The notes below the pieces were generated by a model. It was not told where the DNA came from. It saw only the letters and a program-made list of their open reading frames with translations, and did not search any database. The position numbers and the translations under genes were made by a program. From NCBI RefSeq assembly GCF_023715645.1, contig NZ_JAMBOP010000006.1, positions 1-64,000 of the forward strand: a DNA stretch of 64,000 bases, in the 5' to 3' direction. Source of the DNA: Bacillus cytotoxicus (GTDB taxonomy: Bacteria > Bacillota > Bacilli > Bacillales > Bacillaceae_G). Shown piece after piece: positions 42,167 to 51,069 of the stretch (position 1 is the stretch's first letter; every line of letters begins with the position of its first letter).

Positions 42167-42211
42167 AAACGTTACTTAAAGAGTGTGTATCTTTGAGTAA
42201 CGTTTTTTTTG
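42167..42211 (+). terminator. Terminator after yrhC
   Basis: AAACGTTACT pairs with AGTAACGTTT, followed by TTTTT. Confidence 0.88.
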
Positions 42212-42228
42212 TTAAGAATAAATTTTTG

Positions 42229-42286
42229 TTGACAATGATAATCTTTATCAATTAAATTAAAATAGTAGTAAATGATTATCATTATC
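42229..42286 (+). promoter_or_regulatory. Promoter with two Fur boxes
   Basis: TTGACA (42229-42234) overlaps Fur box 1, GACAATGATAATCTTTATC (42231-42249; 17 of 19 bases match the classic 19-bp Fur box). Fur box 2 is GTAAATGATTATCATTATC (42268-42286; 16 of 19). Both lie just before the iron-uptake operon. Confidence 0.85.
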
Positions 42287-42302
42287 AAATAGAGGTGAGA
42301 GA

Positions 42303-43250
42303 ATGAAAAATTATATAACATTATTTACAGCTATCTTTTCTATTTTTTTCTTATTAATCGGCTGCAGTACAAAAGAAAGCGAGAAAACATCTGCAGCGCC
42401 AAAAGAAAAAGAAAAAAAGGAAATTGTTATCACAGACTTCGCAAATCGTAAAGTAACATTTACAAAGTCACCGCAAAGCATCGCAACATTAAGTGTTGGT
42501 GATATGGATATTCTCCATGCGTTAGGCGGGAATGTTGTTGGGCGACCTAGTACGAAGTTGCCTCTTAGTGAGGAGTTAAAGAAAGCAAAAGAAATCGGGA
42601 ATGCGCATCAGCCGAATTTTGAACAAATAGCAGGATTAAAACCAGAGCTTATGGTCGCAAATAATGGATTTGAGAAAAATATTCCAACGCTAGAAGGACA
42701 AGGCATAAAAGTCATTATCTCGTCTGCAAACTCTGTTCAAGATATTCAAAAGAGCATTGATATATATGGAACAGTTCTTCAAAAAGAAGGCAAGGCAAAA
42801 GAGTTAAACAACAAAATTACAGAACACATGAAGAAATATGAGAAAAAAAGCAATGCGAAAGCACTTTTAGTATATGGTGCTCCCGGAACATATTTGGCAG
42901 CGCTGCCAACATCTTTATCTGGTAATATTTTAGAAAAAACAGGCGGGAAAAATATTGCAGCAGAATTTCCAAAGGTGAAGGAATATCCGCAATATGCGCA
43001 GTTAAGCACAGAGCGCATTATTGAAGCAAATCCAGAGATTATTTTCTTAATTACACACGGTGATCCAGAAGATGTAAAAAAAGCATTTGAAGGCGAAATG
43101 ATGAAAAATGCTGCATGGAAAAATTTAGAGGCTGTAAAACATAATCGAGTTATTATTTTACCACCGGATTTATTCGGTTCAAATCCAGGTACAAAAGTAA
43201 CAGATGCAATGGACTTTATGTATAAAAGCTTACAAGACGTAAGGAAATGA
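42303..43250 (+). CDS. Iron/haem ABC transporter substrate-binding lipoprotein
   Basis: This lipoprotein of 315 residues has a signal peptide and lipobox (FFLLIGCS, Cys 21) and a Fe-complex-binding fold: an N-terminal lobe around TDFANRKVTFTKSPQSIATL, a linking helix and the C-terminal lobe ending DAMDFMYKSL. It belongs to the siderophore/haem binding family. The Fur boxes upstream indicate iron repression. The Isd-like enzyme downstream favours haem, though the sequence alone does not show the ligand. Its stop overlaps the permease start. Confidence 0.88.
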   Translation: MKNYITLFTAIFSIFFLLIGCSTKESEKTSAAPKEKEKKEIVITDFANRKVTFTKSPQSIATLSVGDMDILHALGGNVVGRPSTKLPLSEELKKAKEIGNAHQPNFEQIAGLKPELMVANNGFEKNIPTLEGQGIKVIISSANSVQDIQKSIDIYGTVLQKEGKAKELNNKITEHMKKYEKKSNAKALLVYGAPGTYLAALPTSLSGNILEKTGGKNIAAEFPKVKEYPQYAQLSTERIIEANPEIIFLITHGDPEDVKKAFEGEMMKNAAWKNLEAVKHNRVIILPPDLFGSNPGTKVTDAMDFMYKSLQDVRK

Positions 43251-44284
43251 TGAATATGCAAAGTAACGCAGTAATAAAAGAAAAGTCACACCCTTTTGCA
43301 AAGCAAAGATGGATATTAACGGCCGCTTTACTTGCTATGACGGTTCTTGTTCTCTTTTATGGACTCATTGCAGGGAGTTTATCTTTTTCATTACAAGACA
43401 TTGCACTAGGTATACAAGATGAAAATTCAACTGTCCATCGAATTGTGTGGGATTTACGTATTCCACGTGTGCTTGTTGGGTTTGTTGTGGGAATGTGTTT
43501 AGCTGCATCGGGCGCTTTGTTACAAGGAGTTATGAGAAATCCACTTGCAGATCCCGGAATTATTGGTGTTTCATCGGGAGCGGGGCTCGTTGCCATTGTC
43601 ATTATGATTTTATTTCCACAGCATATGACGTTTCTACCCCTTGGTGCATTTTTAGGAGCTTTTATAACAGCAATGGTTATTTATGCTTTGTCTTGGAAAA
43701 AAGGGGCACCGCCGTCTCGGATTGTTTTAGTCGGTGTTTCCATTAACGCTTTAATTGGAGCTGCAACGTCAGCACTCATGTTGTTGCATAGTGATAAAGT
43801 ACAATCTGTTTTGCCGTGGTTAGCAGGCGGAATTGGTGGTGTAAGCTGGTCACATTTCAATATGATTATTTACTATGCAATCGTTGCGCTTGTCCTTGCT
43901 TTCATAGGGATTAAACACATTCGCGTACTGATGCTTGGGGATGAGATGGCGAAGTTGCTTGGTCATAATGTAGAACGAAGCCGATTTTTTTTAATTGTAG
44001 TAAGCACACTATTAGCTGGGATCGCTGTCAGTGTTTCCGGTTTGATTGGTTTTGTCGGACTTGTTGTTCCGCATATATTACGTTTATTAGTTGGGAATGA
44101 TTACCGCTATTTATTGCCGTTATCTTGCTTAGGTGGTGGTGTCTTGCTTGTCTTTGCTGATGCAATTGCTAGAAGCTGGTTTGATCCAATTGAACTACCT
44201 GTTGGGATTTTACTCTCCTTTTTAGGGGGTCCATTCTTCTTATACTTAATTCAGAAAGGAGGAAAACAAAGTGCTTTCCGTTAA
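43247..44284 (+). CDS. FecCD-family iron/haem ABC permease
   Basis: The 345 residues form about nine to ten membrane helices with the FecCD motif (GVSSGAGLVAIVIMIL) and the coupling helix near LGDEMAKLLGHNV, which contacts the ATPase. The start overlaps the previous stop by four bases (ATGA), so translation is coupled; ATG 43256 is also possible. No second permease gene is present, so it probably forms a homodimer. Confidence 0.92.
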   Translation: MMNMQSNAVIKEKSHPFAKQRWILTAALLAMTVLVLFYGLIAGSLSFSLQDIALGIQDENSTVHRIVWDLRIPRVLVGFVVGMCLAASGALLQGVMRNPLADPGIIGVSSGAGLVAIVIMILFPQHMTFLPLGAFLGAFITAMVIYALSWKKGAPPSRIVLVGVSINALIGAATSALMLLHSDKVQSVLPWLAGGIGGVSWSHFNMIIYYAIVALVLAFIGIKHIRVLMLGDEMAKLLGHNVERSRFFLIVVSTLLAGIAVSVSGLIGFVGLVVPHILRLLVGNDYRYLLPLSCLGGGVLLVFADAIARSWFDPIELPVGILLSFLGGPFFLYLIQKGGKQSAFR

Positions 44285-45089
44285 AGAGGTGTTTTATTCT
44301 CATTCAGATCGCTTTCAAATTCAAAATATAAATGTACAGATTGAGGCGGGAGAAATCATTAGTTTAATTGGTCCAAACGGTTCAGGAAAGTCGACGCTAT
44401 TACGTTTAATAGCGAGATTACTTAATCCAGGGACAGGTGAGGTCATTTTGGATGGGAAAAGCATACATACAATGAAAAGTGCAGATGTTGCGAAAAAATT
44501 AGCGATGTTACCGCAAATGCACGATCATCAGTTAGATTTAACTGTTAGGGAATTAGTTGAGTTTGGAAGAGAGCCTCATAAATCATGGAATAGTCGTTTG
44601 AACAAAGAAGATGAAAATATGGTGGAATGGGCACTAAGTGTAACAAAGTTGGAAGAGTATGAACATCGCCTTTTGCATTCCTTATCGGGGGGAGAAAGGC
44701 AGCGTGCATGGATTGCGATGACGTTAGCACAGCGTACTAATATTTTATTGCTAGATGAACCGACAACGTTTTTAGATATTGTTCATCAGTTAGAAGTGAT
44801 GGAATTAGTAAAGCGCTTAAATAAAGAATTTGGCATGACAATTGTTATGGTTCTTCACGATATTAATCAAGCAGCTGGGTATAGTGATCGTTTACTTGTT
44901 TTAAAACAAGGCGAAATTCAATATGACGGAGCACCAGAGTGTGTATTATGTCATCAAATGTTTCAGCGAGTTTTCGGAATTGAAGTCGATATTTTTCAAG
45001 GAAATGAGAAACCGTTTTTTACCCCGAAGCGAATTTGTAAAAAAGGAGAAGAGATATGCAAACAGAAGGACGTATTGCCAGTGAATTAA
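44271..45089 (+). CDS. Iron/haem ABC transporter ATP-binding protein
   Basis: The 272 residues carry Walker A (GPNGSGKST), the ABC signature (LSGGERQRAWIAM), Walker B (NILLLDEPTTFLD) and the H-loop (VLHDINQAAG). GTG 44271 is the start and overlaps the permease by 14 bases, with AAAGGAGG upstream. It energises the permease and binding protein of the same operon. Its 3' end overlaps the ankyrin gene by 34 bases. Confidence 0.94.
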   Translation: MLSVKEVFYSHSDRFQIQNINVQIEAGEIISLIGPNGSGKSTLLRLIARLLNPGTGEVILDGKSIHTMKSADVAKKLAMLPQMHDHQLDLTVRELVEFGREPHKSWNSRLNKEDENMVEWALSVTKLEEYEHRLLHSLSGGERQRAWIAMTLAQRTNILLLDEPTTFLDIVHQLEVMELVKRLNKEFGMTIVMVLHDINQAAGYSDRLLVLKQGEIQYDGAPECVLCHQMFQRVFGIEVDIFQGNEKPFFTPKRICKKGEEICKQKDVLPVN

Positions 45090-45454
45090 TAAGAGAATTT
45101 GTAATGGCAGCTCATGGGGATTTAGAGAGAGTGCAAGAGCTTTTAATAGAAAATCCAAGTTTGCTCCATGCTTCGTATAATTGGAGCGGTGATGATTGGG
45201 AAACGGCGTTAGGTGCAGCTGCGCATGTTGGTCGCAGGGATATTGCTCTTTATTTATTAGAAAAAGGGGCACGTATGGACATATTTGCGGCGGCAATGCT
45301 TGGGAGATTAGAAATTGTGCAGGCTATTTTAACAGTGCAGCCGAAAGCGAAATATGCTTCTGGCCCACACGGCATTTCACTTATTCAACATGCACGAATG
45401 GGCGGGGAGAAAGCTGAGCATGTATTAACATATTTATCTAGTGTAAATGAGTAG
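45056..45454 (+). CDS. Ankyrin-repeat protein in the iron operon, 132 aa
   Basis: About three ankyrin-like units are seen (AAHGDLERVQELLIENP, AAHVGRRDIALYLLEKGA, AMLGRLEIVQAILTVQP), so it is a protein-interaction module with no catalytic motif. AAAAGGAGAAG precedes ATG 45056, inside the ATPase gene. Its place between the ABC transporter and the IsdG-like gene suggests a partner in iron or haem handling, but this is inference only. Confidence 0.82.
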   Translation: MQTEGRIASELIREFVMAAHGDLERVQELLIENPSLLHASYNWSGDDWETALGAAAHVGRRDIALYLLEKGARMDIFAAAMLGRLEIVQAILTVQPKAKYASGPHGISLIQHARMGGEKAEHVLTYLSSVNE

Positions 45455-45480
45455 AAAATAATAGAAAGGAAGATGTGAAT

Positions 45481-45804
45481 ATGTACGTTGTTACAAATGC
45501 AATTCGTATACAACCTAGATTTGGAGAAGAGTTATTAAAAGGCTTTAGAGAGCGCAAAGGGATTGAACAATCTCCAGGGTTTGTAAGGCTTGAAATTTTG
45601 CGAACAGAAGGATTAGAAGGTTACGAAGAGTACCAAATATGTACAACATGGGAAAGTAAAGAGGCGTTTATATTGTGGACGAAAGGCGAAGCATTCCGCC
45701 GTGCGCATAGCGGAAAACGTGAGAAAAAGGACTATATACTTGGCAATCAAGTATCAATGTATGAAGTTGTACTTGCAGAAAATGCAGCAGTTGAAGTGAA
45801 CTAA
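45481..45804 (+). CDS. IsdG-like haem-degrading monooxygenase
   Basis: Enzymes of this family open the haem ring and release iron. The 107 residues carry the ABM fold and the IsdG triad at shifted positions Asn6, Trp66 and His76 (Asn7, Trp67 and His77 in S. aureus IsdG). ATG 45481 with AAGGAAGATG upstream is used; an in-frame GTG 45475 is less likely. It closes the Fur-controlled operon, so the ABC system probably takes up haem. Confidence 0.87.
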   Translation: MYVVTNAIRIQPRFGEELLKGFRERKGIEQSPGFVRLEILRTEGLEGYEEYQICTTWESKEAFILWTKGEAFRRAHSGKREKKDYILGNQVSMYEVVLAENAAVEVN

Positions 45805-45814
45805 AATATAAAAT

Positions 45815-45857
45815 AAGAATCTATTGCTATAGGTAACCCCTGTAGCGATAGATTCTT
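45815..45857 (+). terminator. Long hairpin after the haem operon
   Basis: AAGAATCTATTGCTATAGG pairs over 19 bp (two G-U pairs) with its inverted copy across the loop TAACC. No clear T run follows, so it may protect the mRNA end rather than terminate. Confidence 0.65.
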
Positions 45858-45989
45858 ATGCTTGGTAAATCTCTGACAATCATATGTGGGAGATCTACCG
45901 CCTAGTATAATAGAGAAAAAGCAGTCTCTCTTCCCTTTAGATTCCTCTAAGTTATACAACCCATTTTAATTTTCAACATATAACCGTTA

Positions 45990-46115
45990 TGCAAAATAAA
46001 AAATAAACTGCACTTGCCCTTAAACTTTGCATGTGGTAGAAAAAAGTCCTGACCGCATCTATGCAGGGCCAGATGCTCTCGCCCACCTAAAAAAGAAGGG
46101 TTTTATGTAGGGATT
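45990..46115 (-). repeat. bcr-type repeat, copy 9
   Basis: Minus orientation: GTAGAAAAAAGTCCTGACC, then GCATCTATGCAGGGCCAG and CCACCTAAAAAAGAAGGG on the plus strand. The 45,805-46,144 gap holds this repeat and the hairpin before it. Confidence 0.8.
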
Positions 46116-46144
46116 ATAAATTATACAGTTATAATACATTCTAT

Positions 46145-46900
46145 TTACTGCGTTTTTTTAGCTAACACTTGAATGTCAGTGTAAGCTGTAATGATGAAAT
46201 CAGCATACGGTGTTAATTCTTCTATTGCATGCTCGTGATTGGCAATCCCTACAGCAATACTCCCTGCCTCTTTGGCCATTTTTACATCGACAACAGTATC
46301 CCCAATCATAACGAGTTCCTTTGGTTCAATGCCAAGTTGTTTGCATGTTTTTATAATCATCTCTGGGTTCGGCTTTCCGCGTGTTACATCTTCTGGAGTA
46401 AGAAGAAAATGTAAAGGCGGGACGTCAAGAAGTTCGATACAGTTCTTTGTTCTTAATTTATTGTCCGATGTTAAAATGCCTGTATAAATACCTTCGCTTT
46501 GTAAGGAGCTTATACAATCCGCTGCTCCTTCAATCGGATGAAAAGCATTTTCGATGCATAACTCTTCATCGCTTTCTTTAAAAATAGTAGCGGCAAGCTC
46601 TTTGCAGCGATGCCATGGATATTTTGTAATTTGATATAACAAGCTCGCAGTAACAATGATTTCATCACTTTCAGGTGCAACGGCTAATAATCCTTTGAAA
46701 TCAACTTGATCAGGATGGACGAAACCAACTGCTTTTTCCCAAAGTGACTCGTATCCTTCGCCGACAATTTGTGAAAATTTATCTTTTCTTAGTCTATCAA
46801 TTTCATACCAAAACGGGATAGCTTGAAATAACGTACCGTCCTTATCGAAAGCAACAGCTTTTGCATTAATAATTTCTCCTAAAATTTGAATTTTCCCCAT
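46145..46900 (-). CDS. HAD-superfamily hydrolase
   Basis: This is a haloacid dehalogenase-like phosphatase of 251 residues: motif I is FDKDGTLF (nucleophile aspartate), motif II is TSDN, and motif III/IV is RGKPNPEM...VMIGDTVVDVKMAKEAG. The cap helix bundle sits between. The start is ATG 46900 (MGKIQILG), with GGAGTGAT upstream; the longer frame from 46975 would overlap the divergent regulator. Substrate unknown. It is divergent from the LacI-type regulator, which may control it. Confidence 0.85.
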   Translation of the reverse strand: MGKIQILGEIINAKAVAFDKDGTLFQAIPFWYEIDRLRKDKFSQIVGEGYESLWEKAVGFVHPDQVDFKGLLAVAPESDEIIVTASLLYQITKYPWHRCKELAATIFKESDEELCIENAFHPIEGAADCISSLQSEGIYTGILTSDNKLRTKNCIELLDVPPLHFLLTPEDVTRGKPNPEMIIKTCKQLGIEPKELVMIGDTVVDVKMAKEAGSIAVGIANHEHAIEELTPYADFIITAYTDIQVLAKKTQ

Positions 46901-46989
46901 ATTTAAGATCACTCCATTTATAATAGATATATAACTTACTATATACTGTACATTCTGAAATGCATTACAGGTCAAGGGAGAGATTCAAA

Positions 46990-48015
46990 ATTTCTACAAT
47001 TGAAGATATCGCCAAATTAGCTGGAGTTTCGAAAGCGACCGTTTCTCGTGTAATCAATCGTCATCCGTATGTTCGAACAGAATTAAGAGAAAGAGTGCAA
47101 GCGATTATTGATGAAAAAAATTATGTCCCTGTAGCGGTAGCAAAAGATTTACGACGCCTTCAAACGAATTTAATTGGTGTAGTAGTACCGAATTTATACC
47201 ATCCATTCTTTAGTCAATTCATTCAAGAAGTAAGTAATATTTTAAAAGAAGATTGTTATGATGTTGTGGTATTACAATCAAATTATGCTCCAGAGAGAGA
47301 AAGAGACTTTATTCATTACGTAAGAACAAAGAAGCTAGATGGGCTTATTTTTGCGACACTTTCTTTGCCGATAGAGGAGATCGAATGTGTAAGTACTTCA
47401 GGTGCGATTGTTATATGCAATGAGCATGTAGAAACAGAATTGATATCAACAGTTCAATTTGATGAAAAACTGGCAGGGTATTTAGGAACAAAGCATCTTT
47501 TAGAAAAAGGATACAAACGCGTTGGGTTTTGTTACGATACATTGAAAAGCAGGGCACAGCGAAAAAGGTATAAAGGGTATAAAAAGGCTTTACGTGAGCA
47601 TCGTCTATCATTGCAACAGGAATGGATATTTCCGAATTGTTATGGATTAAGAGATGGAAGACGCGTGCTACAAATGATGCAACCCATAAAAAATGCTCCC
47701 GATGCATTTTTTACAGGTAGTGACGAAATAGCTGCTGGAATGATTATGGAAGCACAGCGAATTGGAATTTGTATTCCGAAAGATTTTGGTGTAATTGGAT
47801 TTGATAATCAGGAAATTTCGATGATGATGAATCCTAATATAACGACTATTTCTACCTCGATTGCAAGTATGGCAAAGCATGCCATTATTCTATTGCATAA
47901 ACAATCATGGAGAGAACATGTGCAACAGATACAATTACCTATTTCGGTTATAGAAAGAGAATCGACAAGAAGGGAGGAAGGACATGTTTCACACAGACCG
48001 TTTACAGTTTCGTAA
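46990..48015 (+). CDS. LacI/GalR-family transcriptional regulator, probable ATT start
   Basis: An N-terminal helix-turn-helix (TIEDIAKLAGVSKATVSRVI) is followed by a periplasmic-binding-protein-like sensor domain (VVVPNLYHPFFSQ, GFCYDTLKSR, GVIGFDNQEIS). The best start is the ATT at 46990, with GGGAG (46976-46980) nine bases before it. It gives MSTIEDIA, the usual LacI N-terminus. The alternative ATG 46960 has no ribosome site and adds ten odd residues. The final 32 bases overlap the GNAT gene. The effector is unknown. Confidence 0.85.
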   Translation: MSTIEDIAKLAGVSKATVSRVINRHPYVRTELRERVQAIIDEKNYVPVAVAKDLRRLQTNLIGVVVPNLYHPFFSQFIQEVSNILKEDCYDVVVLQSNYAPERERDFIHYVRTKKLDGLIFATLSLPIEEIECVSTSGAIVICNEHVETELISTVQFDEKLAGYLGTKHLLEKGYKRVGFCYDTLKSRAQRKRYKGYKKALREHRLSLQQEWIFPNCYGLRDGRRVLQMMQPIKNAPDAFFTGSDEIAAGMIMEAQRIGICIPKDFGVIGFDNQEISMMMNPNITTISTSIASMAKHAIILLHKQSWREHVQQIQLPISVIERESTRREEGHVSHRPFTVS

Positions 48016-48493
48016 ATATACAATGGCTGATTTAGATTTTTACGCTTCTTTATGGAGCAACGATCAAGTAATTCGTTACATTGGGAAAGGGACTCCAAAA
48101 ACGTATGAACAATGTAAAAAAAGTCTTGAAAGCTGGATCTTACCTGGGTACGAATGTGGACTTGGTTTATTTTTAATGTTACATCGGGAAACGGGAGAAC
48201 CAATAGGACATGCGGGACTTGTTAAGCAACGCGTTGATGGGAAAGAAGAGATTGAAGTTGGGTATTGGCTGCTCCCAGAGTATTGGGGCAACGGGTTTGC
48301 GAAAGAAGCAGCAGCAGCTTTTCGAGATTATGGCTTTCAAGTACTTAAGCTTCAGAAACTTATTTCTCTTATTAATCCGAATCACCCAGCTTCTATTTTT
48401 GTAGCAAGAAAGACAGGGATGACTTATGAGAAGGCAGTGTTATTTCATGATATGGATGTTCTCGTATATGCAATGAGACGAGCTGGTGGGTGA
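47984..48493 (+). CDS. GNAT acetyltransferase, RimJ/RimL type
   Basis: The 169 residues show the ribosomal-protein acetyltransferase pattern: FHTDRLQFRKYTMADLDFY at the N-terminus, GYWLLPEYWGNGFAKEAA as the acetyl-CoA motif and NPNHPASIFVARKTGM. GGGAGGAAGGAC precedes ATG 47984, which overlaps the end of the LacI gene. Translational coupling is likely. The substrate could be a small amine or protein N-terminus. Confidence 0.85.
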   Translation: MFHTDRLQFRKYTMADLDFYASLWSNDQVIRYIGKGTPKTYEQCKKSLESWILPGYECGLGLFLMLHRETGEPIGHAGLVKQRVDGKEEIEVGYWLLPEYWGNGFAKEAAAAFRDYGFQVLKLQKLISLINPNHPASIFVARKTGMTYEKAVLFHDMDVLVYAMRRAGG

Positions 48494-48552
48494 AATAACA
48501 ACCTGCTCGCCTCATTTCTTGATTTCAATAATGTTAGAAGTACGAAATACTA

Positions 48553-48696
48553 TTATTTATTCTTTCTAATTTGAAAACCAGAAATTGCACCTAGTATGAA
48601 AATAAATAAGGTACTCGGATCGTAGTTGTCTTTGAAGAAACCAATGATCAGCCAACCAACAAATGCACCGAGTAAAAGTAGAGTAAGGTTTTTCAA
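48553..48696 (-). CDS. Small membrane protein, 47 aa
   Basis: TTG 48696 is preceded by AGGAAG. The peptide begins MKNLTLLLLGAFVGWLIIGF and has a second helix FIFILGAISGF; it ends QIRKNK, giving two membrane spans joined by KDNYDPST. It lies downstream of phhA-phhB on the same strand, after a hairpin. No family recognised. Confidence 0.65.
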   Translation of the reverse strand: MKNLTLLLLGAFVGWLIIGFFKDNYDPSTLFIFILGAISGFQIRKNK

Positions 48697-48730
48697 TTAT
48701 ATGCTTCCTATATGTTTCGTTACAGGAAAG

Positions 48731-48759
48731 GAACCAGCAGAAAGGTTTCCGGCTGGTTC
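48731..48759 (-). terminator. Terminator after phhA-phhB
   Basis: On the minus strand GAACCAGC pairs with GCTGGTTC and is followed by CTTTCCTG; the T run is weak. Confidence 0.5.
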
Positions 48760-48767
48760 ACTGGAAA

Positions 48768-49076
48768 TTATCGTACGATCGCTTTTTCGTTCTGTAAAAA
48801 CATCTCATCAAACTGCTTTGCCATTTCAAAATCGAGTTTCGTTAATCCTTTGGCATTCCATGATGATAACGTAATAATAACTGCTTTATACTGGATCAGG
48901 ATAAACGGATGGTGATTATGTTCTTCTGATAGTTTGGCCGCTTCAGAAACAAATTCGACACCTTTTAAATAATCGGAGAACATGTATTTTCGTTCAATCC
49001 ATTTTTCGTCTTTTACTGTCCATTTACCAAGCTTCATTAACTCTTCTTGTACTTCTTCATTAGTTAGTCGTTGCAT
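48768..49076 (-). CDS. phhB: 4a-hydroxytetrahydrobiopterin dehydratase (PCD)
   Basis: It dehydrates the carbinolamine made by the hydroxylase, recycling the pterin cofactor. The 102 residues contain the family motif EHNHHPFI, preceded by AAKLSE and a basic N-terminal helix. ATG 49076 lies 17 bases inside the phhA gene, so the two are translationally coupled. Confidence 0.92.
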   Translation of the reverse strand: MQRLTNEEVQEELMKLGKWTVKDEKWIERKYMFSDYLKGVEFVSEAAKLSEEHNHHPFILIQYKAVIITLSSWNAKGLTKLDFEMAKQFDEMFLQNEKAIVR

Positions 49077-50814
49077 TATTGGTCACATCCTTTATGGGCA
49101 GTAAGGCAAGTCCATTATTGATTAAACGCTGCACTGCTTCATTATTTGTAAAGGAAGAAAGTTCTTGTAATAATGTTGCGCGTTCTGGGATCTCTACTTT
49201 ATGACTCGCTAACAACTCTAAAATTTCAAGGCGTAGTAGCCATTCTTGTTTATACAATCGTTCTAGTACGTGATAAATTGCTACAAGCTGTTCGATATGT
49301 TGTTCATGTAGTGAACCTTCACCTCGAATGTTACGAACTGTTTCGTACATATTTTCTAGTTCCGATTGTATACGTGGTGCAGGTGTTATTTCTTCTTCGT
49401 CATCTAACTGGAAGAATGCTGTTGGATCGGCTGCTCCGGGGAATACAGAAGTAACAGCCGAACCAACTGCCATGTCAAATGTTCCCCACGATGTATCAAA
49501 TAACAAACGGTCTTTCAGCGTTACTGTACAGTTTGTAAACGAAATGACAGCGACTTTTTCTTTATTTCTAATCATATCGCTTACTGTTCCCGTGACATGT
49601 ACACCACTTTTAAAAATAAGCTCAGCCTTATTACCAATAATGATTCCTAATGCGCGTAATTCTTCATCCGTACAAGATTCTAATGCGATATCATGTTGTA
49701 ATAAGCCAATTGGTGTACCGAAGCCGTCTTGATGTACTGCTGTAGAATGATTTTGTAATTGTATATGGTGAATTGCTAATGCTGTCGGGCTATTTGTTTT
49801 CATATAAATTGCTTCGCCGTTTTCATCTTTTATGATTTCAGCGAGTGTACCTGTAATTTGTAAACCGCTATTTAGCTCGACTGTTGCTGTATTTTCGGAG
49901 CGTAGTGCTTTATCTAAACTCTCTGCATTGCCTAATTTGAATGCCATCGTTTCTGAGAATGCTTCAAGTGAATCAATAAGCTCTTCAAACGACTGACAAA
50001 CAAACAGTTGCGGCTGCATTTTCGTTACATCGTAAGTTGTTTGAATACATGCTTCAATAGAGAAAGGGATTTTTTTGACTGCATCAGTTAAACAATACTT
50101 ACTTTCACCAACAGAGGAAAGGAGACCAGCACCGTAAATTTTCGGGTTTTGTAGATCGCCAATTAGCCCGTATTCTACTGTCCACCAAAATAAACGTGAG
50201 ATTTGTTCAGCTTCTGATAGACCAGAAATATGATTTTGTTTTTCTGCTACTTCTTTTTCTGCAGCCATAACTTCTTCTGGGGTAGATGTGCGGCTCTCTT
50301 TTACAATCGTTAATTGACGAACTGCTTCAAATAATTCATGTTCCTCTTTTGTAGAGAAAGCCTTTGCTCCAATCTTCCCAAACAATTTCACGTACTTCGC
50401 ATATGTAGGATCAAGTAAAATCGGGGCGTGACCAGCTGCTTCATGAACGATATCTGGAGCTGGTGTATACTCAATATTTTCCACTTTGCGAATATCTGTC
50501 GCAATAGGCAGAAGCCCATGCCCTTGGAAATCAAAAAATGCTACGCCAGGAATCAATCCGTCAATTGTTACAGCGCCCCAACCACTCGGTGCTAAACAAT
50601 CATTTATTTCTTCAACCTTTGGAATGGCATCTATGTTAATCCCAGAAGATTGCAATCCGTTTACATAAGCTGGATGTGCAACGTCTTTTAAAAAGTTATG
50701 ATTTTGTCTCATAATGTAGCGCCATACAGCATGATCAATTGGTGTGTATTGATCGTAATGCTGCTTTGATACATACGGTTTTAAATGTGATGGAATTTCT
50801 GTTTTTTGGGTCAT
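49060..50814 (-). CDS. phhA: Phenylalanine-4-hydroxylase with long C-terminal extension
   Basis: This iron and pterin enzyme turns phenylalanine into tyrosine. The iron ligands are His124 and His129 (HEAAGH) and Glu214 (WWTVEYGLI). The catalytic domain ends near residue 290, but the protein is 584 residues long. The extra 290 residues include two repeats of a motif (SGLQITGTLAEII at about 316 and SGVHVTGTVSDMI at about 403) and no domain I recognise. GGAGGATG precedes ATG 50814. A cre-like site lies upstream. Confidence 0.93.
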   Translation of the reverse strand: MTQKTEIPSHLKPYVSKQHYDQYTPIDHAVWRYIMRQNHNFLKDVAHPAYVNGLQSSGINIDAIPKVEEINDCLAPSGWGAVTIDGLIPGVAFFDFQGHGLLPIATDIRKVENIEYTPAPDIVHEAAGHAPILLDPTYAKYVKLFGKIGAKAFSTKEEHELFEAVRQLTIVKESRTSTPEEVMAAEKEVAEKQNHISGLSEAEQISRLFWWTVEYGLIGDLQNPKIYGAGLLSSVGESKYCLTDAVKKIPFSIEACIQTTYDVTKMQPQLFVCQSFEELIDSLEAFSETMAFKLGNAESLDKALRSENTATVELNSGLQITGTLAEIIKDENGEAIYMKTNSPTALAIHHIQLQNHSTAVHQDGFGTPIGLLQHDIALESCTDEELRALGIIIGNKAELIFKSGVHVTGTVSDMIRNKEKVAVISFTNCTVTLKDRLLFDTSWGTFDMAVGSAVTSVFPGAADPTAFFQLDDEEEITPAPRIQSELENMYETVRNIRGEGSLHEQHIEQLVAIYHVLERLYKQEWLLRLEILELLASHKVEIPERATLLQELSSFTNNEAVQRLINNGLALLPIKDVTNNATTN

Positions 50815-50885
50815 ATATACATCCTCCTTTTAAGTGAGAAAATCAGATGTTACATGTTGTATGTGCATGACTCCTTTCAAAATAA

Positions 50886-50899
50886 TGTAAGCGCTTTTA
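50886..50899 (-). promoter_or_regulatory. cre-like CcpA site upstream of phhA
   Basis: TGTAAGCGCTTTTA matches the catabolite-response element pattern WTGNAANCGNWNNCW except for the last CA, 72 bp before phhA. Confidence 0.5.
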
Positions 50900-51069
50900 A
50901 TTTTATCATAAGATTCCGAATTATTTAATATTTCTTTTTGCATAAACAGAAAAAATCCGATAGGGACGATGGAAATTGTGCTGCTGCCTCTTAGGAAATG
51001 GATAGGTTATGTATAAACGAAGGAGCGAACTACTATGAGAAATGAGATTGGTATCGGTAAAGGAATAAA

